From: Microbispora oryzae
GTDB taxonomy: Bacteria; Actinomycetota; Actinomycetes; Streptosporangiales; Streptosporangiaceae
Length of the DNA stretch: 64,000 nucleotides
Direction: 5' to 3'
NCBI RefSeq assembly: GCF_017896165.1
Contig: NZ_JAFCNB010000009.1
Coordinates: 1-64,000, forward strand
Positions 18,304-27,560 of this stretch are shown piece by piece. The notes below the pieces were generated by a model. It was not told the DNA's origin, did not search any database, and saw only the letters and a list, made by a program, of their open reading frames with translations. Both the position numbers and the translations under genes were made by a program. The first letter of the stretch is position 1, and every line of letters begins with the position of its first letter.

Positions 18304-20724
18304 ATGCGCTCCCCTGTGCGCGCCTGGACCAAGGCGCTCGCCGCGGCCGTCACGGCCGCGACCCTGTCCGCCCCCCTCCTCGCGGGACCCGCGTACGCCG
18401 CGCCGCCCGGCTCGACCGGCTCGCCCGGCGAGGACGGCACCTGGACCGTCGAACCCGTCGGCGGCGGCCACCGGGTCACCCTCCACCTGAACAAGCCGCT
18501 GCCGGTCCGCGACGCCGTCCCCGAGCTCGCGGCGGACGGCCGCTCGCTCGGCCCGGCCGAGGAGTCGCCCGACGGCATGACGCTGACCCTCGTCACCCCC
18601 GACCCCGCCGTCGCCACGGCGTCGTCCGTCGACGTGGCCTGGAACGGCGAGGCGCCCGAGGCCGTCGCGGCGGCCGCCGGCAAGACCGCCCCGGCGCCCG
18701 CCGACCCGCCCGGTAAGCCCGGTAAGCCGGATCCCGCGCCGGTCGACCCCGCCGCGCCCGGTCCGCACGCCGTGACCCACGACGAGTACGACCTCGGTGA
18801 CACCGCCATCACCCTGGAGGGGCTCGGCGGCCGTCAGGCCGAGATCCGGGCGAAGGTCTACCTGCCGGAGGGCGCCCGCGGCAGGCGCCCGCTGGTCGTC
18901 TTCCTGCACGGCCGCCATTCGGCCTGCTACAACCCGACGGCTTGGACCACGTCCAACACCCAGTGGCCCTGCCCGGCGGGGCAGCAGCCCATCGCCAGCT
19001 ACCAGGGCTACGACGGCCCCGCCGACGTGCTCGCGAGCCACGGGTACGTCGTCGTGTCGGTCAGCGCGAACGGCGTCAACGCCGCCGACAATCCCTACAG
19101 CGAGGACCGGGGCGCGCTCGCCCGGGGCGAGGTGGTGATGCGCCACCTCGACCTGCTCGCCGACGCCGACCGGGGCGTGGGCGACGCGAAGCTGGTGAGC
19201 CTGTTCAAGGGCCGCCTCGACATGTCCGACGTCGGCCTGATGGGCCACTCGCGCGGAGGCGAGGGCGTCGTGAAGGCCGCGCTAATGAACGCGGGCCGGG
19301 CCAAGCCGTACGGGATCAGGGCGGTGCTCCCGCTCGCGCCGACGGACTTCGCGCGGGCGAGCCTGCCCGGCACGCCGATGGCCGTCATCCTGCCCTACTG
19401 CGACGGGGACGTCTCCAACCAGCAGGGCCAGCACTTCTACGACGACTCCCGATACGCCGAGGACGACGACCCGGCCTTCCGCTCCTCGCTGATGGTCATG
19501 GGCGCCGACCACAACTTCTTCAACACCGAGTGGACCCCGGGCGTGGCGCACGCGCCCGCGTCCGACGACTGGTCCAACCGCAACGACCCGGTCTGCGGCG
19601 GCACCGCGCCCTCGCGGCTGACCGCCGCCGAGCAGTACGCCGTCGGCACGGCGTACATCGCGGGGTTCTTCCGCCTGGTCCAGGGCGGTGAGCAGGGTCT
19701 GCTCCCGCTGTTCGACGGCAGTGGCGGCACCACCGCCTCCGCCGGGCGGGCCGTGGTGCACGCCGTCGCCCAGGCGCCCGCGGCCGAGCGCCTCGACGTG
19801 GCCTCCTTCACGTCGCTCGCGCCGTCCACCCGGGTCTCCGGCTCGGCCGCCGCGGTCGTCTGCGCCGGGATGCTCGACCGCTCGCCGCAGAGCGGCCTGC
19901 CGTCCTGCGCCTCCACGCTGACCACCGCGCAGGCGCCGTCCTGGACGCCCGCGACGTACGCGAACAACGTCGCCTCGACACCGGTGCTGCGGTTCTCCTG
20001 GAGCGACCCCACGGGCACGGTGACGGTGCCGCTCGCCAAGCGGGACCAGAACGTCTCCCGCTACGACGCGCTCACCTTCCGCACCGCGAGGGACGAGACG
20101 GCGACCGGCGACGTGGACCTCGCGGTCGAGATCGTCGACAAGCACGGCGCGTCCCACACGGTCAAGGCGTCCGAGGTCGGCGACGCGCTCACGGCGTTCC
20201 CCGGCACGGCCTCGCCGCTGCCCAAGACCTGGCTGCGCACGGTACGCGTCCCGATGAGCTCGCTCACCGGCGTCAAGCCGCAGCAGATCAGCGAGATCCG
20301 GATCTCGGGTGCGAGTCAGAAGGGCGCGGTCTACCTCGCGGACGTCGCGTTCACCACGGACGCCGTGGGTGAGGCCCGCACCGGCAGGCTGCCGCAGGTG
20401 TCGGTGGAGGGCGCCACGGTGGACGAGGGCGACGGCCCGGGCACGGCCACGATGACGGTGCGGCTGTCGGACAGGAGCGCCACGCCGGTGATGGTCCAGA
20501 TCCAGACGATCGCGACGGGTGCCGCGCCGTTGATCGCCTCGGCGGCACAGGAGGTCGTCATCCCGGCCAGGTCCCTGCAGGCGACCTTCCAGGTGCCCGT
20601 CAACGGCGACACCGCGCCGGCGTCCGCGCCGCAGTCCTACCAGGTGGTCGCCTCGGCGCCGGTCAACGCGACGATCGGGAACGGCTTCGCCCGCCTCGTC
20701 GTGACCGACGACGACGCGGTCTGA
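18304..20724 (+). CDS. Secreted alpha/beta hydrolase with Calx-beta-like C-terminus
   Basis: This 806-aa exported protein has a signal peptide at residues 1-33 (cleavage near AYA-APP), a Pro-rich spacer near 120-150, an alpha/beta-hydrolase domain, and a C-terminal beta-sandwich resembling Calx-beta (VDEGDGPGTATMTVRLSDRS, then VTDDDAV at the end). The nucleophile is Ser316 in GHSRGG; FLHGRHSACY is the oxyanion-loop region, and VMGADHNFFN supplies the likely catalytic His. The chlorophyllase/PHB-depolymerase-like fold suggests an esterase, lipase or polymer depolymerase, but the substrate is not apparent. The ATG at 18304 has GGAGA 8 nt upstream. It stands alone, divergent from fadAB and convergent with rnd. 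Confidence 0.82.
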   Translation: MRSPVRAWTKALAAAVTAATLSAPLLAGPAYAAPPGSTGSPGEDGTWTVEPVGGGHRVTLHLNKPLPVRDAVPELAADGRSLGPAEESPDGMTLTLVTPDPAVATASSVDVAWNGEAPEAVAAAAGKTAPAPADPPGKPGKPDPAPVDPAAPGPHAVTHDEYDLGDTAITLEGLGGRQAEIRAKVYLPEGARGRRPLVVFLHGRHSACYNPTAWTTSNTQWPCPAGQQPIASYQGYDGPADVLASHGYVVVSVSANGVNAADNPYSEDRGALARGEVVMRHLDLLADADRGVGDAKLVSLFKGRLDMSDVGLMGHSRGGEGVVKAALMNAGRAKPYGIRAVLPLAPTDFARASLPGTPMAVILPYCDGDVSNQQGQHFYDDSRYAEDDDPAFRSSLMVMGADHNFFNTEWTPGVAHAPASDDWSNRNDPVCGGTAPSRLTAAEQYAVGTAYIAGFFRLVQGGEQGLLPLFDGSGGTTASAGRAVVHAVAQAPAAERLDVASFTSLAPSTRVSGSAAAVVCAGMLDRSPQSGLPSCASTLTTAQAPSWTPATYANNVASTPVLRFSWSDPTGTVTVPLAKRDQNVSRYDALTFRTARDETATGDVDLAVEIVDKHGASHTVKASEVGDALTAFPGTASPLPKTWLRTVRVPMSSLTGVKPQQISEIRISGASQKGAVYLADVAFTTDAVGEARTGRLPQVSVEGATVDEGDGPGTATMTVRLSDRSATPVMVQIQTIATGAAPLIASAAQEVVIPARSLQATFQVPVNGDTAPASAPQSYQVVASAPVNATIGNGFARLVVTDDDAV

Positions 20725-20734
20725 TCACAGGCGG

Positions 20735-20767
20735 CTCCCGGGGGTGCGACGGCCGCGCCTCCGGGAG
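20735..20767. terminator. Bidirectional terminator candidate, hydrolase / rnd
   Basis: The inverted repeat CTCCCGG (20735-20741) / CCGGGAG (20761-20767), with GC-rich pairing inside the loop, lies between two convergent genes. There is no T-run, as is common in high-GC actinomycetes. Confidence 0.5.
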
Positions 20768-20796
20768 TCTCCGCGTCCCGGCCGTCGCCCCGCGCG

Positions 20797-22020
20797 TCAC
20801 ACCTCGCCCTTGATCTCCAGCCGTTCGAGCGCCTTGGCCAGCGGGTGGACGGTCAGGCCGATCTGCCACTCCCGCGCGCCCAGTGCGCGCAGCCGCGCCG
20901 CCACGGTCTCCTCGCTGATCGGCATCGGCGGCTCCCAGGTCAGCCTGCGTACGGCATCGGGCTGGAGGAGGTTCTCCGTCGGCATGCGGTGCTCGTCGGC
21001 GAGTGCGGCGACGACGGCCCGCGCGGCCGCGAGCCGCTTGGCGGCGGCGGGGTCGCGGTCGGCCCACCGGTTGGCCGGGGGAGGGCCGTCGCCCGGCCCC
21101 ACCGGCTGCGGCAGCGCGGAGTCCGGCAGCGTGCGGGCCCGGTTGACCGCGGCGAGCCAGCCGCGCAGGTGGCGGCGGGCGCTCCGGCCGGTGAACGAGG
21201 CGATCTCGGTCAGGGCCTTGGTCGTACGCGGCTGGTCGAGGGCGGCCTGCACGATCGCGGCGTCGGGGAGCACCCGGCCGGGAGCGAGGTCGGCCGTCCG
21301 GGCGATCTCGTCGCGCAGCGTCCAGAGCTCCCGGACCACCGCCAGCCCGCGCAGGTTGCGGACCCGGTGGATGCCGGAGGTGCGCCGCCACGGGTCGTTG
21401 CGGGGCGGAAGCGCCGGGGCGGCCAGGATCGCCGCGAACTCCTCGTGGGCCCAGTCGAGTTTTCCGCTCTCGGCGAGCTGCTCGTGCAGGACGTCGCGCA
21501 GCTCCACCAGCACCTCGACGTCGAGGGCGGCGTAGCGCAGCCACGCCTCCGGCAGGGGGCGGGTCGACCAGTCGGCCGCCGAGTGGCCCTTCTCCAGGCG
21601 CAGCCCGAGGACGATCTCCACCATGGTCCCGAGCCCGACCCGCTCGTAGCCGAGCAGCCGGCCGGCCAGCTCGGTGTCGAACAGGCGGCGCGGGCGGAAC
21701 CCGAGCTCCGCGAGGCAGGGCAGGTCCTGGTTGGCCGCGTGCAGGACGATCTCGGCGTCCCCCAGCGCGGTGTCGAGGGCGCTCAGATCGGGGCAGGCGA
21801 CGGGATCGATCAGCGCGCTGCCCGCGCCCTGCCGGCGCAGCTGCACCAGGTACGCCCGGCCGCTGTAGCGATAGCCGGAGGCGCGCTCGGCGTCCACGGC
21901 GACGGGGCCGGCGCCCCGGGCGAACGCCTCGACGGCGGCGGCGAGCTCCGCGGGGTCGTCGATGACCGGCGGTATCCCCTCACGCGGCTCCAACAGCGGC
22001 TGGACTTCGGGTTCTGACAC
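20797..22020 (-). CDS. rnd: Ribonuclease D
   Basis: This 407-aa 3'-5' exoribonuclease of the DEDD-y class trims tRNA and other stable RNA ends. The N-terminal exonuclease domain shows motif I VAVDAERASGY (Asp, Glu), motif II LHAANQDLPCL (Asp) and motif III WLRYAALDVEVLVELRD (Tyr, Asp). One HRDC domain (about residues 215-290) follows with a further C-terminal helical region. The GTG at 22020 starts 3 nt after the DUF3000 stop codon, so translation is probably coupled; no separate RBS is evident. Adjacency of rnd and DUF3000 is usual in actinomycetes. Confidence 0.92.
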   Translation of the reverse strand: MSEPEVQPLLEPREGIPPVIDDPAELAAAVEAFARGAGPVAVDAERASGYRYSGRAYLVQLRRQGAGSALIDPVACPDLSALDTALGDAEIVLHAANQDLPCLAELGFRPRRLFDTELAGRLLGYERVGLGTMVEIVLGLRLEKGHSAADWSTRPLPEAWLRYAALDVEVLVELRDVLHEQLAESGKLDWAHEEFAAILAAPALPPRNDPWRRTSGIHRVRNLRGLAVVRELWTLRDEIARTADLAPGRVLPDAAIVQAALDQPRTTKALTEIASFTGRSARRHLRGWLAAVNRARTLPDSALPQPVGPGDGPPPANRWADRDPAAAKRLAAARAVVAALADEHRMPTENLLQPDAVRRLTWEPPMPISEETVAARLRALGAREWQIGLTVHPLAKALERLEIKGEV

Positions 22021-22023
22021 GGG

Positions 22024-22620
22024 CTACGGGACTTTCGGATCTTCTCGGCGGGTGGGGCGCGGGTGCAGCGCCGCGACGTCGGGGGGCAGCGGCGGGATGC
22101 CCGCGGCCAGGCACATCAGGTCGCACCAGGCCGCCACGTGCGGCGTCAGGTCTTCCTCCAGCGGGGACCAGGAGGCGCGCAGCTCCAGCTCGGTGGTGAC
22201 GGGGTCGTCCGCCTTCTGGCCGAACCCCTCGGACACGGCGCGGGTGACCGTGCCTCCCACGGCGGCGTACCGGGCGCCGTGCGCGTCGAGCGCCTCGGTG
22301 AGCCAGCTCCACGCCACCGGCCCGAGCAGCGGGTCCGTGGTGATCTCCGGCTCCATGTCGGCCCGCACGTACGCCACCAGGCGGAACGAGCCCTCCCAGC
22401 CGCGCTGGCCGTCGGGGTCGAACAGCACGATGAGGCGGCCGACCGCCAGCTCGTCGTCATCGCGGTAGACGGACGCCCCGACAGCCCCCGAGTACGGCGC
22501 GAGCCGCCGGGGCGCGGGGATGTCCTCCAGCTCGATCTCCGGCCGTACCTCGGCGGGGCGCAAGGTCTCCAGCGCGCGCCGGAAGGCGGCTGGAGGCGCC
22601 GGCGGTTCACCGAGGGTCAT
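22024..22620 (-). CDS. DUF3000 family protein
   Basis: This 198-aa soluble protein belongs to the actinobacterial DUF3000 family, recognised from AAFRRALETLRPAEVRPEIELEDIPAPRRLAPY-type N-terminal blocks and the C-terminal SWSPLEEDLTPHVAAWCDLMCLAAGIPPLPPDV segment. No enzymatic motif is visible and the function is unknown; it is nearly always next to rnd. I place the start at the ATG at 22620 rather than at 22680, because a TACGCT -10 box lies 6 nt before it, giving a leaderless transcript, and because family homology begins there. No RBS supports either start. Confidence 0.85.
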   Translation of the reverse strand: MTLGEPPAPPAAFRRALETLRPAEVRPEIELEDIPAPRRLAPYSGAVGASVYRDDDELAVGRLIVLFDPDGQRGWEGSFRLVAYVRADMEPEITTDPLLGPVAWSWLTEALDAHGARYAAVGGTVTRAVSEGFGQKADDPVTTELELRASWSPLEEDLTPHVAAWCDLMCLAAGIPPLPPDVAALHPRPTRREDPKVP

Positions 22621-22626
22621 GACGGA

Positions 22627-22632
22627 AGCGTA
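22627..22632 (-). promoter_or_regulatory. -10 box of a leaderless DUF3000-rnd transcript
   Basis: On the minus strand TACGCT is followed by 6 nt and the ATG of the DUF3000 gene. A weak -35 (TTCGGG, 22650-22655) lies 17 bp upstream. Transcription would start at or next to the start codon. Confidence 0.5.
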
Positions 22633-23106
22633 GGTCGGATTCCGGACGGCCCGAAGCAGGGGGGTGGCTGTGGGGGGCATCGCTGGTCGTCAAGCCGTGG
22701 CCGTCACGGTCAGCGGCGGCGCGGCCGGCGCGGTCGCAGGAGGGGCGGCGGAAGCCGGCGCCGTCACAGTCGGCAGTAGCTCAGTGCGGCGTTCGGGGGA
22801 ACTCCACATCGAAGTCATCGCTCCGGGGCCTCTCGTCGGATCCACGGTCGTGTCGGTAGCTCGGGACTGATCCGACGTTGGCACGTCCCGCCGACATTTC
22901 CCCGCATCGCGCTCGGCGTGTCTCGAAAGTGGCATTGGAATCGATGCCGGGTCGCCGATTGGCGAACACATTGCCGAGCTGTGAGGACACTCACAAGGAG
23001 GGGAGGGGTTCACCATACCGACAGGTAGCCCCTTCCCGCTCGTTTCGGGGGCTCCAGATCCCCGGTCGAGGTCACGACCGCCTTCCGGGCATGGCAGGCT
23101 GGGAAC
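22633..23106. other. Intergenic region between DUF3000 and hemE
   Basis: About 470 bp separate the two divergent genes. The part from 22880 to 23000 is clearly less GC-rich than its surroundings, as expected for a control region. It contains a perfect CRP/GlxR-type palindrome at 22980-22995 and a CAGGCT -10 candidate at 23095-23100, 6 nt before the hemE GTG. A minus-strand reading frame at 22781-22990 has no RBS, no clear third-position bias and no family resemblance, so I do not call it. A strong purine stretch at 22996-23005 resembles an RBS but no start codon follows it. Confidence 0.6.
22980..22995. promoter_or_regulatory. CRP/GlxR-type operator
   Basis: The sequence TGTGAGGACACTCACA fits TGTGA-N6-TCACA exactly, the consensus of cAMP-receptor-protein and actinobacterial GlxR/Crp sites. 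It lies 112 bp before the hemE start and about 360 bp before the DUF3000 start. Regulation of hemE is the simpler reading, but neither direction is proven. Confidence 0.6.
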
Positions 23107-24144
23107 GTGAATCCCCAGGTGGCCGACTCCGCATTCGTCCGCGCCTGCCGGCGCGAGCCCGTCCCGCACACCCCGGTCTGGTACATGCGCCAGGCGGGCC
23201 GCTCGCTGCCCGAGTACCGGCGGGTCCGGGAGGGCGTCGAGATGCTCACCGCGTGCGCGACGCCCGACCTGGTCGTCGAGATCACCATGCAGCCCGTCCG
23301 CAGGTACGGCGTCGACGCGGCGATCTTCTTCAGCGACATCGTGGTGCCGCTCAAGGCCATCGGCGTCGACCTCGACATCAAGCCGGGGGTCGGCCCGGTC
23401 GTCGGCGCCCCCATCCGCGACCGCGCGGGCGCCGCCGTCCTGCGGCCGCTGGAGCCCGGCGACGTGCCGTACGTGACGGAGTCGGTCGAGGCGCTGGTCA
23501 AGGAGCTGGGAGGCGTCCCCCTCATCGGGTTCGCCGGCGGCCCGTTCACCCTCGCGTCCTACCTCATCGAGGGTGGCCCGTCCAAGAACCACGACCGGAC
23601 CAAGGCCATGATGTACGGCGAGCCCGAGCTGTGGCACGAGCTGATGGAGCGGCTCGGCGCGATCACTCTGGCCTTCCTGCGCGTCCAGGTGGCCGCCGGC
23701 GCCTCGGCCGTGCAGCTGTTCGACTCGTGGGTGGGCGCGGTGGCGCCGCACGACTACCGCCGCTACGTGCTGCCCCACACGCGCCGGATCTTCGAGGGCC
23801 TCGCCGGTCTCGGCGTGCCGCGGATCCACTTCGGCGTCGGCACGGGCGAACTGCTCGGCCTCATGGGCGAGGCGGGGGCCGACGTCGTGGGCGTCGACTG
23901 GCGGGTGCCGCTCGACGAGGCCGCTCTGCGGGTCGGCGCGGGCAAGGCCCTGCAGGGCAACCTGGACCCGTCGATTCTGCTGGCCCCCTGGGAGGTCGTC
24001 GAGGAGCGCGCCCGCGACGTGCTGGAGCGCGGCCGGGTGGCCGAGGGTCACGTGTTCAACCTCGGCCACGGCGTGCTTCCCTCGACCGACCCCGACCAGC
24101 TCACCCGTCTCACCGAGCTCGTCCACGAGGTCTCTGCGCGCTGA
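23107..24144 (+). CDS. hemE: Uroporphyrinogen decarboxylase
   Basis: This enzyme converts uroporphyrinogen III to coproporphyrinogen III, the last step common to all haem routes. The 345-aa length is typical. The N-terminal signature [16 protein letters not shown] (about residues 21-36) holds the substrate-binding arginines, and [10 protein letters not shown] includes the catalytic Asp. [17 protein letters not shown] and the C-terminal [14 protein letters not shown] are also present. The GTG at 23107 lacks an RBS but has a -10-like CAGGCT 6 nt upstream, consistent with a leaderless mRNA. hemG and hemQ follow on the same strand after the oppositely oriented DUF4349 gene, so three haem genes cluster without forming one operon. 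Confidence 0.96.
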   Translation: MNPQVADSAFVRACRREPVPHTPVWYMRQAGRSLPEYRRVREGVEMLTACATPDLVVEITMQPVRRYGVDAAIFFSDIVVPLKAIGVDLDIKPGVGPVVGAPIRDRAGAAVLRPLEPGDVPYVTESVEALVKELGGVPLIGFAGGPFTLASYLIEGGPSKNHDRTKAMMYGEPELWHELMERLGAITLAFLRVQVAAGASAVQLFDSWVGAVAPHDYRRYVLPHTRRIFEGLAGLGVPRIHFGVGTGELLGLMGEAGADVVGVDWRVPLDEAALRVGAGKALQGNLDPSILLAPWEVVEERARDVLERGRVAEGHVFNLGHGVLPSTDPDQLTRLTELVHEVSAR

Positions 24145-24162
24145 CCGCGCCGCCCGGCGCGG
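24145..24162. terminator. Terminator candidate after hemE
   Basis: A very compact perfect inverted repeat, CCGCGCCG / CGGCGCGG with 2 nt between the arms (realistically 7 bp and a 4-nt loop), starts right at the hemE stop codon and lies between convergent genes. Confidence 0.5.
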
Positions 24163-24186
24163 CGGGCCGGTCCGGCTCGGGGCGGC

Positions 24187-25209
24187 TCAGTCCGGCTCGG
24201 TGTGGCTCGGCGCCACGGGCACCACGGCCGGGGTGTCCGGGCGCGGGGTGTCCGCGTACGGGGTGTCCGCGGGCGCCGGGGCCGCGCGGCGGCGCAGCCG
24301 GCGCGTCGTCAGCAGGACGGCGAGCCAGACGACGCCGACGATGAGGAGCCAGGGGAGCAGCGCGCCCAGCACGGTCAGGGCGACCTCGGTGGAGTTCACC
24401 AGCGCCCGCCAGCCTCCGCGGAGCCCGGAGAGGAAACCGGAGGACGGCTGCTTCGGCTTCGGCGTGGCCGTGGCCTCGGGGAGCACGGTGAGCGTGACCG
24501 TCGCCAGGGCCGTCTGCGCGGCCAGCGACCGCTGCCGGGCCTGCAGGGCCTCCAGATCGGCCTCGCGGCCGCTGATCTCCCGTTCGATCTCCAGGATCTC
24601 CCCGATCTTGCCGGCCTTCGACAGCAGCGTCCGGAACTGGTCGAGCGTGGCCTTCGCGGACTTGACCCTGCTGTCGACGTCGGCCACCTCCTCGGTGACG
24701 TCCTGGGCGTCCTGGCGCACCGACTGCCGCTTGCCGAGGTCGCGCCCGAGCTGCGCGAGCACGTCCGGGTACCGCGCGGCCTCGACCTTGAAGGTGACGA
24801 CGGCCTGCTCGCCGTGGGCGAACGAGGAGCTCCGCTCCTCCGAGACGTAGCCGCCCGCGCCGGTCACGATCGCCTTCGCCCGGTCCGCCGCGGCCGCCAC
24901 ATCCTTCGCGCGCACGGTCAGGGCGGCGGTGTAGATGACCGCTCGCTGGGCGGTCTCGGCCGGGATGGGGGCGCGCTGCCGCCCGGCGGCGTCCGTTCCC
25001 CCGCTCGTGCTCTTGCCGGCGCCCGCCGCCGCGTCCGCGACGGACTTCTCGTCCGGCCCGGCGGCCTGGGCCTCCGGGGGCGCGGCCTGGGCGACCTGCG
25101 CGGCACCCGAGTCCGCCGCGCCGCCCGTGGACGACAGGGAGCCGGAGCAGCCGGAGATCAGAATCGTGGCGGCCGCCAGGGCCGCGACGCCGTACCGTAA
25201 TCGACTCAT
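24187..25209 (-). CDS. DUF4349 membrane-anchored lipoprotein
   Basis: This 340-aa cell-surface protein starts with a lipoprotein signal peptide (MSRLRYGVAALAAATILISGC, lipobox ISGC). An Ala/Gly-rich linker leads to the DUF4349 domain (AVIYTAALTVRAKDV onward), which contains a coiled coil around VADVDSRVKSAKATLDQF and ILEIEREISGREADLEAL. A C-terminal transmembrane helix (LGALLPWLLIVGVVWLAVLL) with a basic and Pro-rich tail follows. The lipid anchor and the C-terminal helix would hold both ends at the membrane. Function unknown. The ATG at 25209 is chosen because it gives the correct signal-peptide length; a GTG at 25257 would add residues before it. Confidence 0.85.
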   Translation of the reverse strand: MSRLRYGVAALAAATILISGCSGSLSSTGGAADSGAAQVAQAAPPEAQAAGPDEKSVADAAAGAGKSTSGGTDAAGRQRAPIPAETAQRAVIYTAALTVRAKDVAAAADRAKAIVTGAGGYVSEERSSSFAHGEQAVVTFKVEAARYPDVLAQLGRDLGKRQSVRQDAQDVTEEVADVDSRVKSAKATLDQFRTLLSKAGKIGEILEIEREISGREADLEALQARQRSLAAQTALATVTLTVLPEATATPKPKQPSSGFLSGLRGGWRALVNSTEVALTVLGALLPWLLIVGVVWLAVLLTTRRLRRRAAPAPADTPYADTPRPDTPAVVPVAPSHTEPD

Positions 25210-25336
25210 GTTCTTAACACGTGCCGCGGACGCGACGGGTTTCCACCGGACTGTCACGATGCCGTCACAGTGGGATCGCGGGGGGCCGCGCCGGACGGGT
25301 CAGCGAGGCGCCGCCGGGGGCGCCCGCGGGGGCGGG

Positions 25337-25342
25337 TAGCTT
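25337..25342 (+). promoter_or_regulatory. -10 box of hemG
   Basis: TAGCTT lies 8 nt before the hemG ATG. No RBS is present in the gap, so the transcript is probably leaderless. Confidence 0.45.
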
Positions 25343-25350
25343 TACTAACC

Positions 25351-26772
25351 ATGGAAGGGATCCGAGGTCGTCATGTCGTCGTCGTCGGTGCCGGCATCGC
25401 CGGTCTGGCCGCCGCGGCCCACCTGAACCGCGGGGGTGAGGGGCCGCGCGTCACCGTGATCGAGGGCGCGTCGCGCGTCGGCGGCAAGCTGCACACGTCC
25501 GAGGTCGCCGGCGTGCTGGTCGACGCCGGCGCCGAGGCCATGCTGGCCCGGCGGCCCGAAGGCAGCGACCTGGCCCGGCTGGCCGGGCTGGGCGACGACC
25601 TCGTGGACCCCGGGACCACGCGGGCGGCCGTCCTGTCCCGCGGGTCGCTGCGCGCGCTCCCCGCCGGCCACGTCATGGGCGTCCCCTCCGACCTGGCCGC
25701 GCTCGCCCGGTCAGGCGTGTTGTCGCCCGCAGGCGTCGCCAGGGCGTCGCTCGACCGTGTCCTGCCGGCCACGCCCGTCACCACCGACGTGTCCGTCGCG
25801 GCGTATGTGCGGGCCCGCCTGGGCGGCGAGGTCCTCGACCGGCTGATCGAGCCCATGCTCGGGGGCGTGTACGCGGGCCGTACCGACCGGCTCTCCCTGG
25901 AGGCCACGATGCCCGGCATCGCGGCGATCGCCCGGAGCGAGCGGTCGCTGCTGCGGGGCGCGGAGGAGATCGCGGGGGGCGCGTCCGCCGGTGCGGGACC
26001 TGTCTTCACCACGGTCAGGCAGGGCCTCGGGACGCTGCCCGAGGCGGTGGCCAAGGCGTCCGGCGCCGACGTGCGCACGAACCTGACGGTCCGCGACCTG
26101 ATCCGCACCGCCGGCGGCTGGCGGCTGGTGGCCGGTCCCACCCGTGACGAGGAGATCGTCGAGGCGGACGCGGTGATCCTGGCCGTGCCCGCGCGTCCCG
26201 CGTCCCGACTCCTGGCGCGCGAGGCGCCGGAGGCCGCCGCCGAGCTCGCCGCAATCGAGTACGCCAGCATGGCGATCGTCACCCTCGCCTACCCGAGGAC
26301 GGCGTTCCCGGGGCGCCCCGCGGGCAGCGGCTACCTGGTCCCGCCGGTCGAGCGCCGATCCGTCAAGGCCGTGACGTTCAGCAGCGTGAAGTGGCCCCAC
26401 CTGGCCGAGGCGGACCGCGACCTGATCGTCGTGCGCTGCTCGATCGGCCGCCTGGGCGAGGAGACGGTGCTCCAGCGCGACGACGCCGAGCTGGTGGCGC
26501 TGGCGATGGAGGAGCTGACCGAGACCATGGGAGTGCACGGCCTGCCCAGGGACACCAGGGTCACCCGCTGGGGCGGCTCGCTCCCGCAGTACGACGTCGG
26601 CCACCTCGGCCGGGTGGCCAGGATCCGGGCGGGGGTCGCCGCGCTGCCCGGCCTCGCCGTCTGCGGCGCGGCCTACGAGGGGGTGGGCATCCCCGCCTGC
26701 GTCGCGACCGGGCGGGCGGCGGCGCTGCGCGTGATCGAGCACCTGGAAGAGGCCGGGCGCGCCGCCGGGTGA
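25351..26772 (+). CDS. hemG: Coproporphyrinogen III / protoporphyrinogen oxidase (HemY/CgoX type)
   Basis: This FAD flavoenzyme oxidises coproporphyrinogen III to coproporphyrin III in the coproporphyrin-dependent haem pathway; older annotations call it protoporphyrinogen oxidase. The protein has 473 aa. The dinucleotide-binding motif VVVVGAGIAGLAAAAHL (about residues 8-25) is followed by the acidic end of the second strand (VIEG) and GGKLHT. The PPOX hallmark LIEPMLGGVYAGR and the C-terminal FAD block GLAVCGAAYEGVGIPACVATGR are present. I chose the ATG at 25351; in-frame codons further upstream lack support. HemQ follows 75 nt downstream, which supports the coproporphyrin route. Confidence 0.95.
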   Translation: MEGIRGRHVVVVGAGIAGLAAAAHLNRGGEGPRVTVIEGASRVGGKLHTSEVAGVLVDAGAEAMLARRPEGSDLARLAGLGDDLVDPGTTRAAVLSRGSLRALPAGHVMGVPSDLAALARSGVLSPAGVARASLDRVLPATPVTTDVSVAAYVRARLGGEVLDRLIEPMLGGVYAGRTDRLSLEATMPGIAAIARSERSLLRGAEEIAGGASAGAGPVFTTVRQGLGTLPEAVAKASGADVRTNLTVRDLIRTAGGWRLVAGPTRDEEIVEADAVILAVPARPASRLLAREAPEAAAELAAIEYASMAIVTLAYPRTAFPGRPAGSGYLVPPVERRSVKAVTFSSVKWPHLAEADRDLIVVRCSIGRLGEETVLQRDDAELVALAMEELTETMGVHGLPRDTRVTRWGGSLPQYDVGHLGRVARIRAGVAALPGLAVCGAAYEGVGIPACVATGRAAALRVIEHLEEAGRAAG

Positions 26773-26847
26773 CGGGCCGCCCCGGTGATCACGCCGGTGA
26801 TCAGGGCCGGGGGCGGGACCGGCGGGCGGTGCGGGCAGAATGGAGCC

Positions 26848-27549
26848 ATGACGGAGCACACCACCCGGCCGAAGGCACGCGATCTGAACCAGGTGATCAG
26901 GTACACGATGTGGTCGGTCTTCCGGCTGCGCGACCGGCTGCCGCAGGGCCGTGAGAGCGTGGCCGCCGAGGTCGAGGAGCTGCTCGCCCAGTCGGCGGGC
27001 AAGGACGTGGTGACCCGCGGCTGCTACGACGTGGGCGGCTTCCGCGCCGACGCCGACTACATGTTCTGGTGGCACGCCCCCTCCGCGGAGGACCTGCAGG
27101 AGATCTACGCCAGGTTCCGCCGTACGGCGCTTGGCCGGGCGAGCGAGCCGGTCTGGTCGGCGATGGCGCTGCACCGGCCCGCCGAGTTCAACAAGTCCCA
27201 CATCCCGGCCTTCCTCGCGGAGGAGGAGCCGAGGGCGTTCGTGAGCGTCTATCCGTTCGTCCGCTCCCTGGAGTGGTACCTGCTGGACGACGCCGAGCGC
27301 AGGGCCATGCTCGCCGAGCACGGCCGGATGGCGCGCGACTATCCCGACGTCCGGGCCAACACCGTCGCCTGCTTCGCGCTGAACGACTACGAGTGGATGC
27401 TCGCCTTCGAGGCCGACGAGCTGCACCGCATCGTCGACCTGATGCGGCACCTGCGCGGGGCCGAGGCGCGCCGGCACACGAGGGTCGAGATCCCCTTCTA
27501 CACCGGCAGCCGCAAGCCGGTGAGCGAGCTCGTCGCGGCGCTGCCGTAA
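26848..27549 (+). CDS. hemQ: Coproheme decarboxylase (ChdC/HemQ)
   Basis: This 233-aa chlorite-dismutase-fold enzyme performs the last step of the coproporphyrin-dependent pathway, two H2O2-driven decarboxylations of coproheme to haem b. Tyr135 in [11 protein letters not shown] matches the radical-forming tyrosine of the family, His118 in NKSHIPAF matches the distal His typical of actinobacterial members, and His201 (MRHLR) is the likely proximal iron ligand. The ATG at 26848 has a CAGAAT -10 candidate 6 nt upstream (26836-26841), while the GGAG 2 nt before the ATG is too close to act as an RBS. The coproporphyrin ferrochelatase that would act before it is not in the window. Confidence 0.95.
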   Translation: MTEHTTRPKARDLNQVIRYTMWSVFRLRDRLPQGRESVAAEVEELLAQSAGKDVVTRGCYDVGGFRADADYMFWWHAPSAEDLQEIYARFRRTALGRASEPVWSAMALHRPAEFNKSHIPAFLAEEEPRAFVSVYPFVRSLEWYLLDDAERRAMLAEHGRMARDYPDVRANTVACFALNDYEWMLAFEADELHRIVDLMRHLRGAEARRHTRVEIPFYTGSRKPVSELVAALP

Positions 27550-27560
27550 CGGCCCTGGCC

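Noticed and set aside
22781-22990. 69-codon minus-strand ORF upstream of hemE
   Set aside because: No RBS, weak third-position GC bias, and the CRP-type palindrome overlaps its start; more likely a control region.
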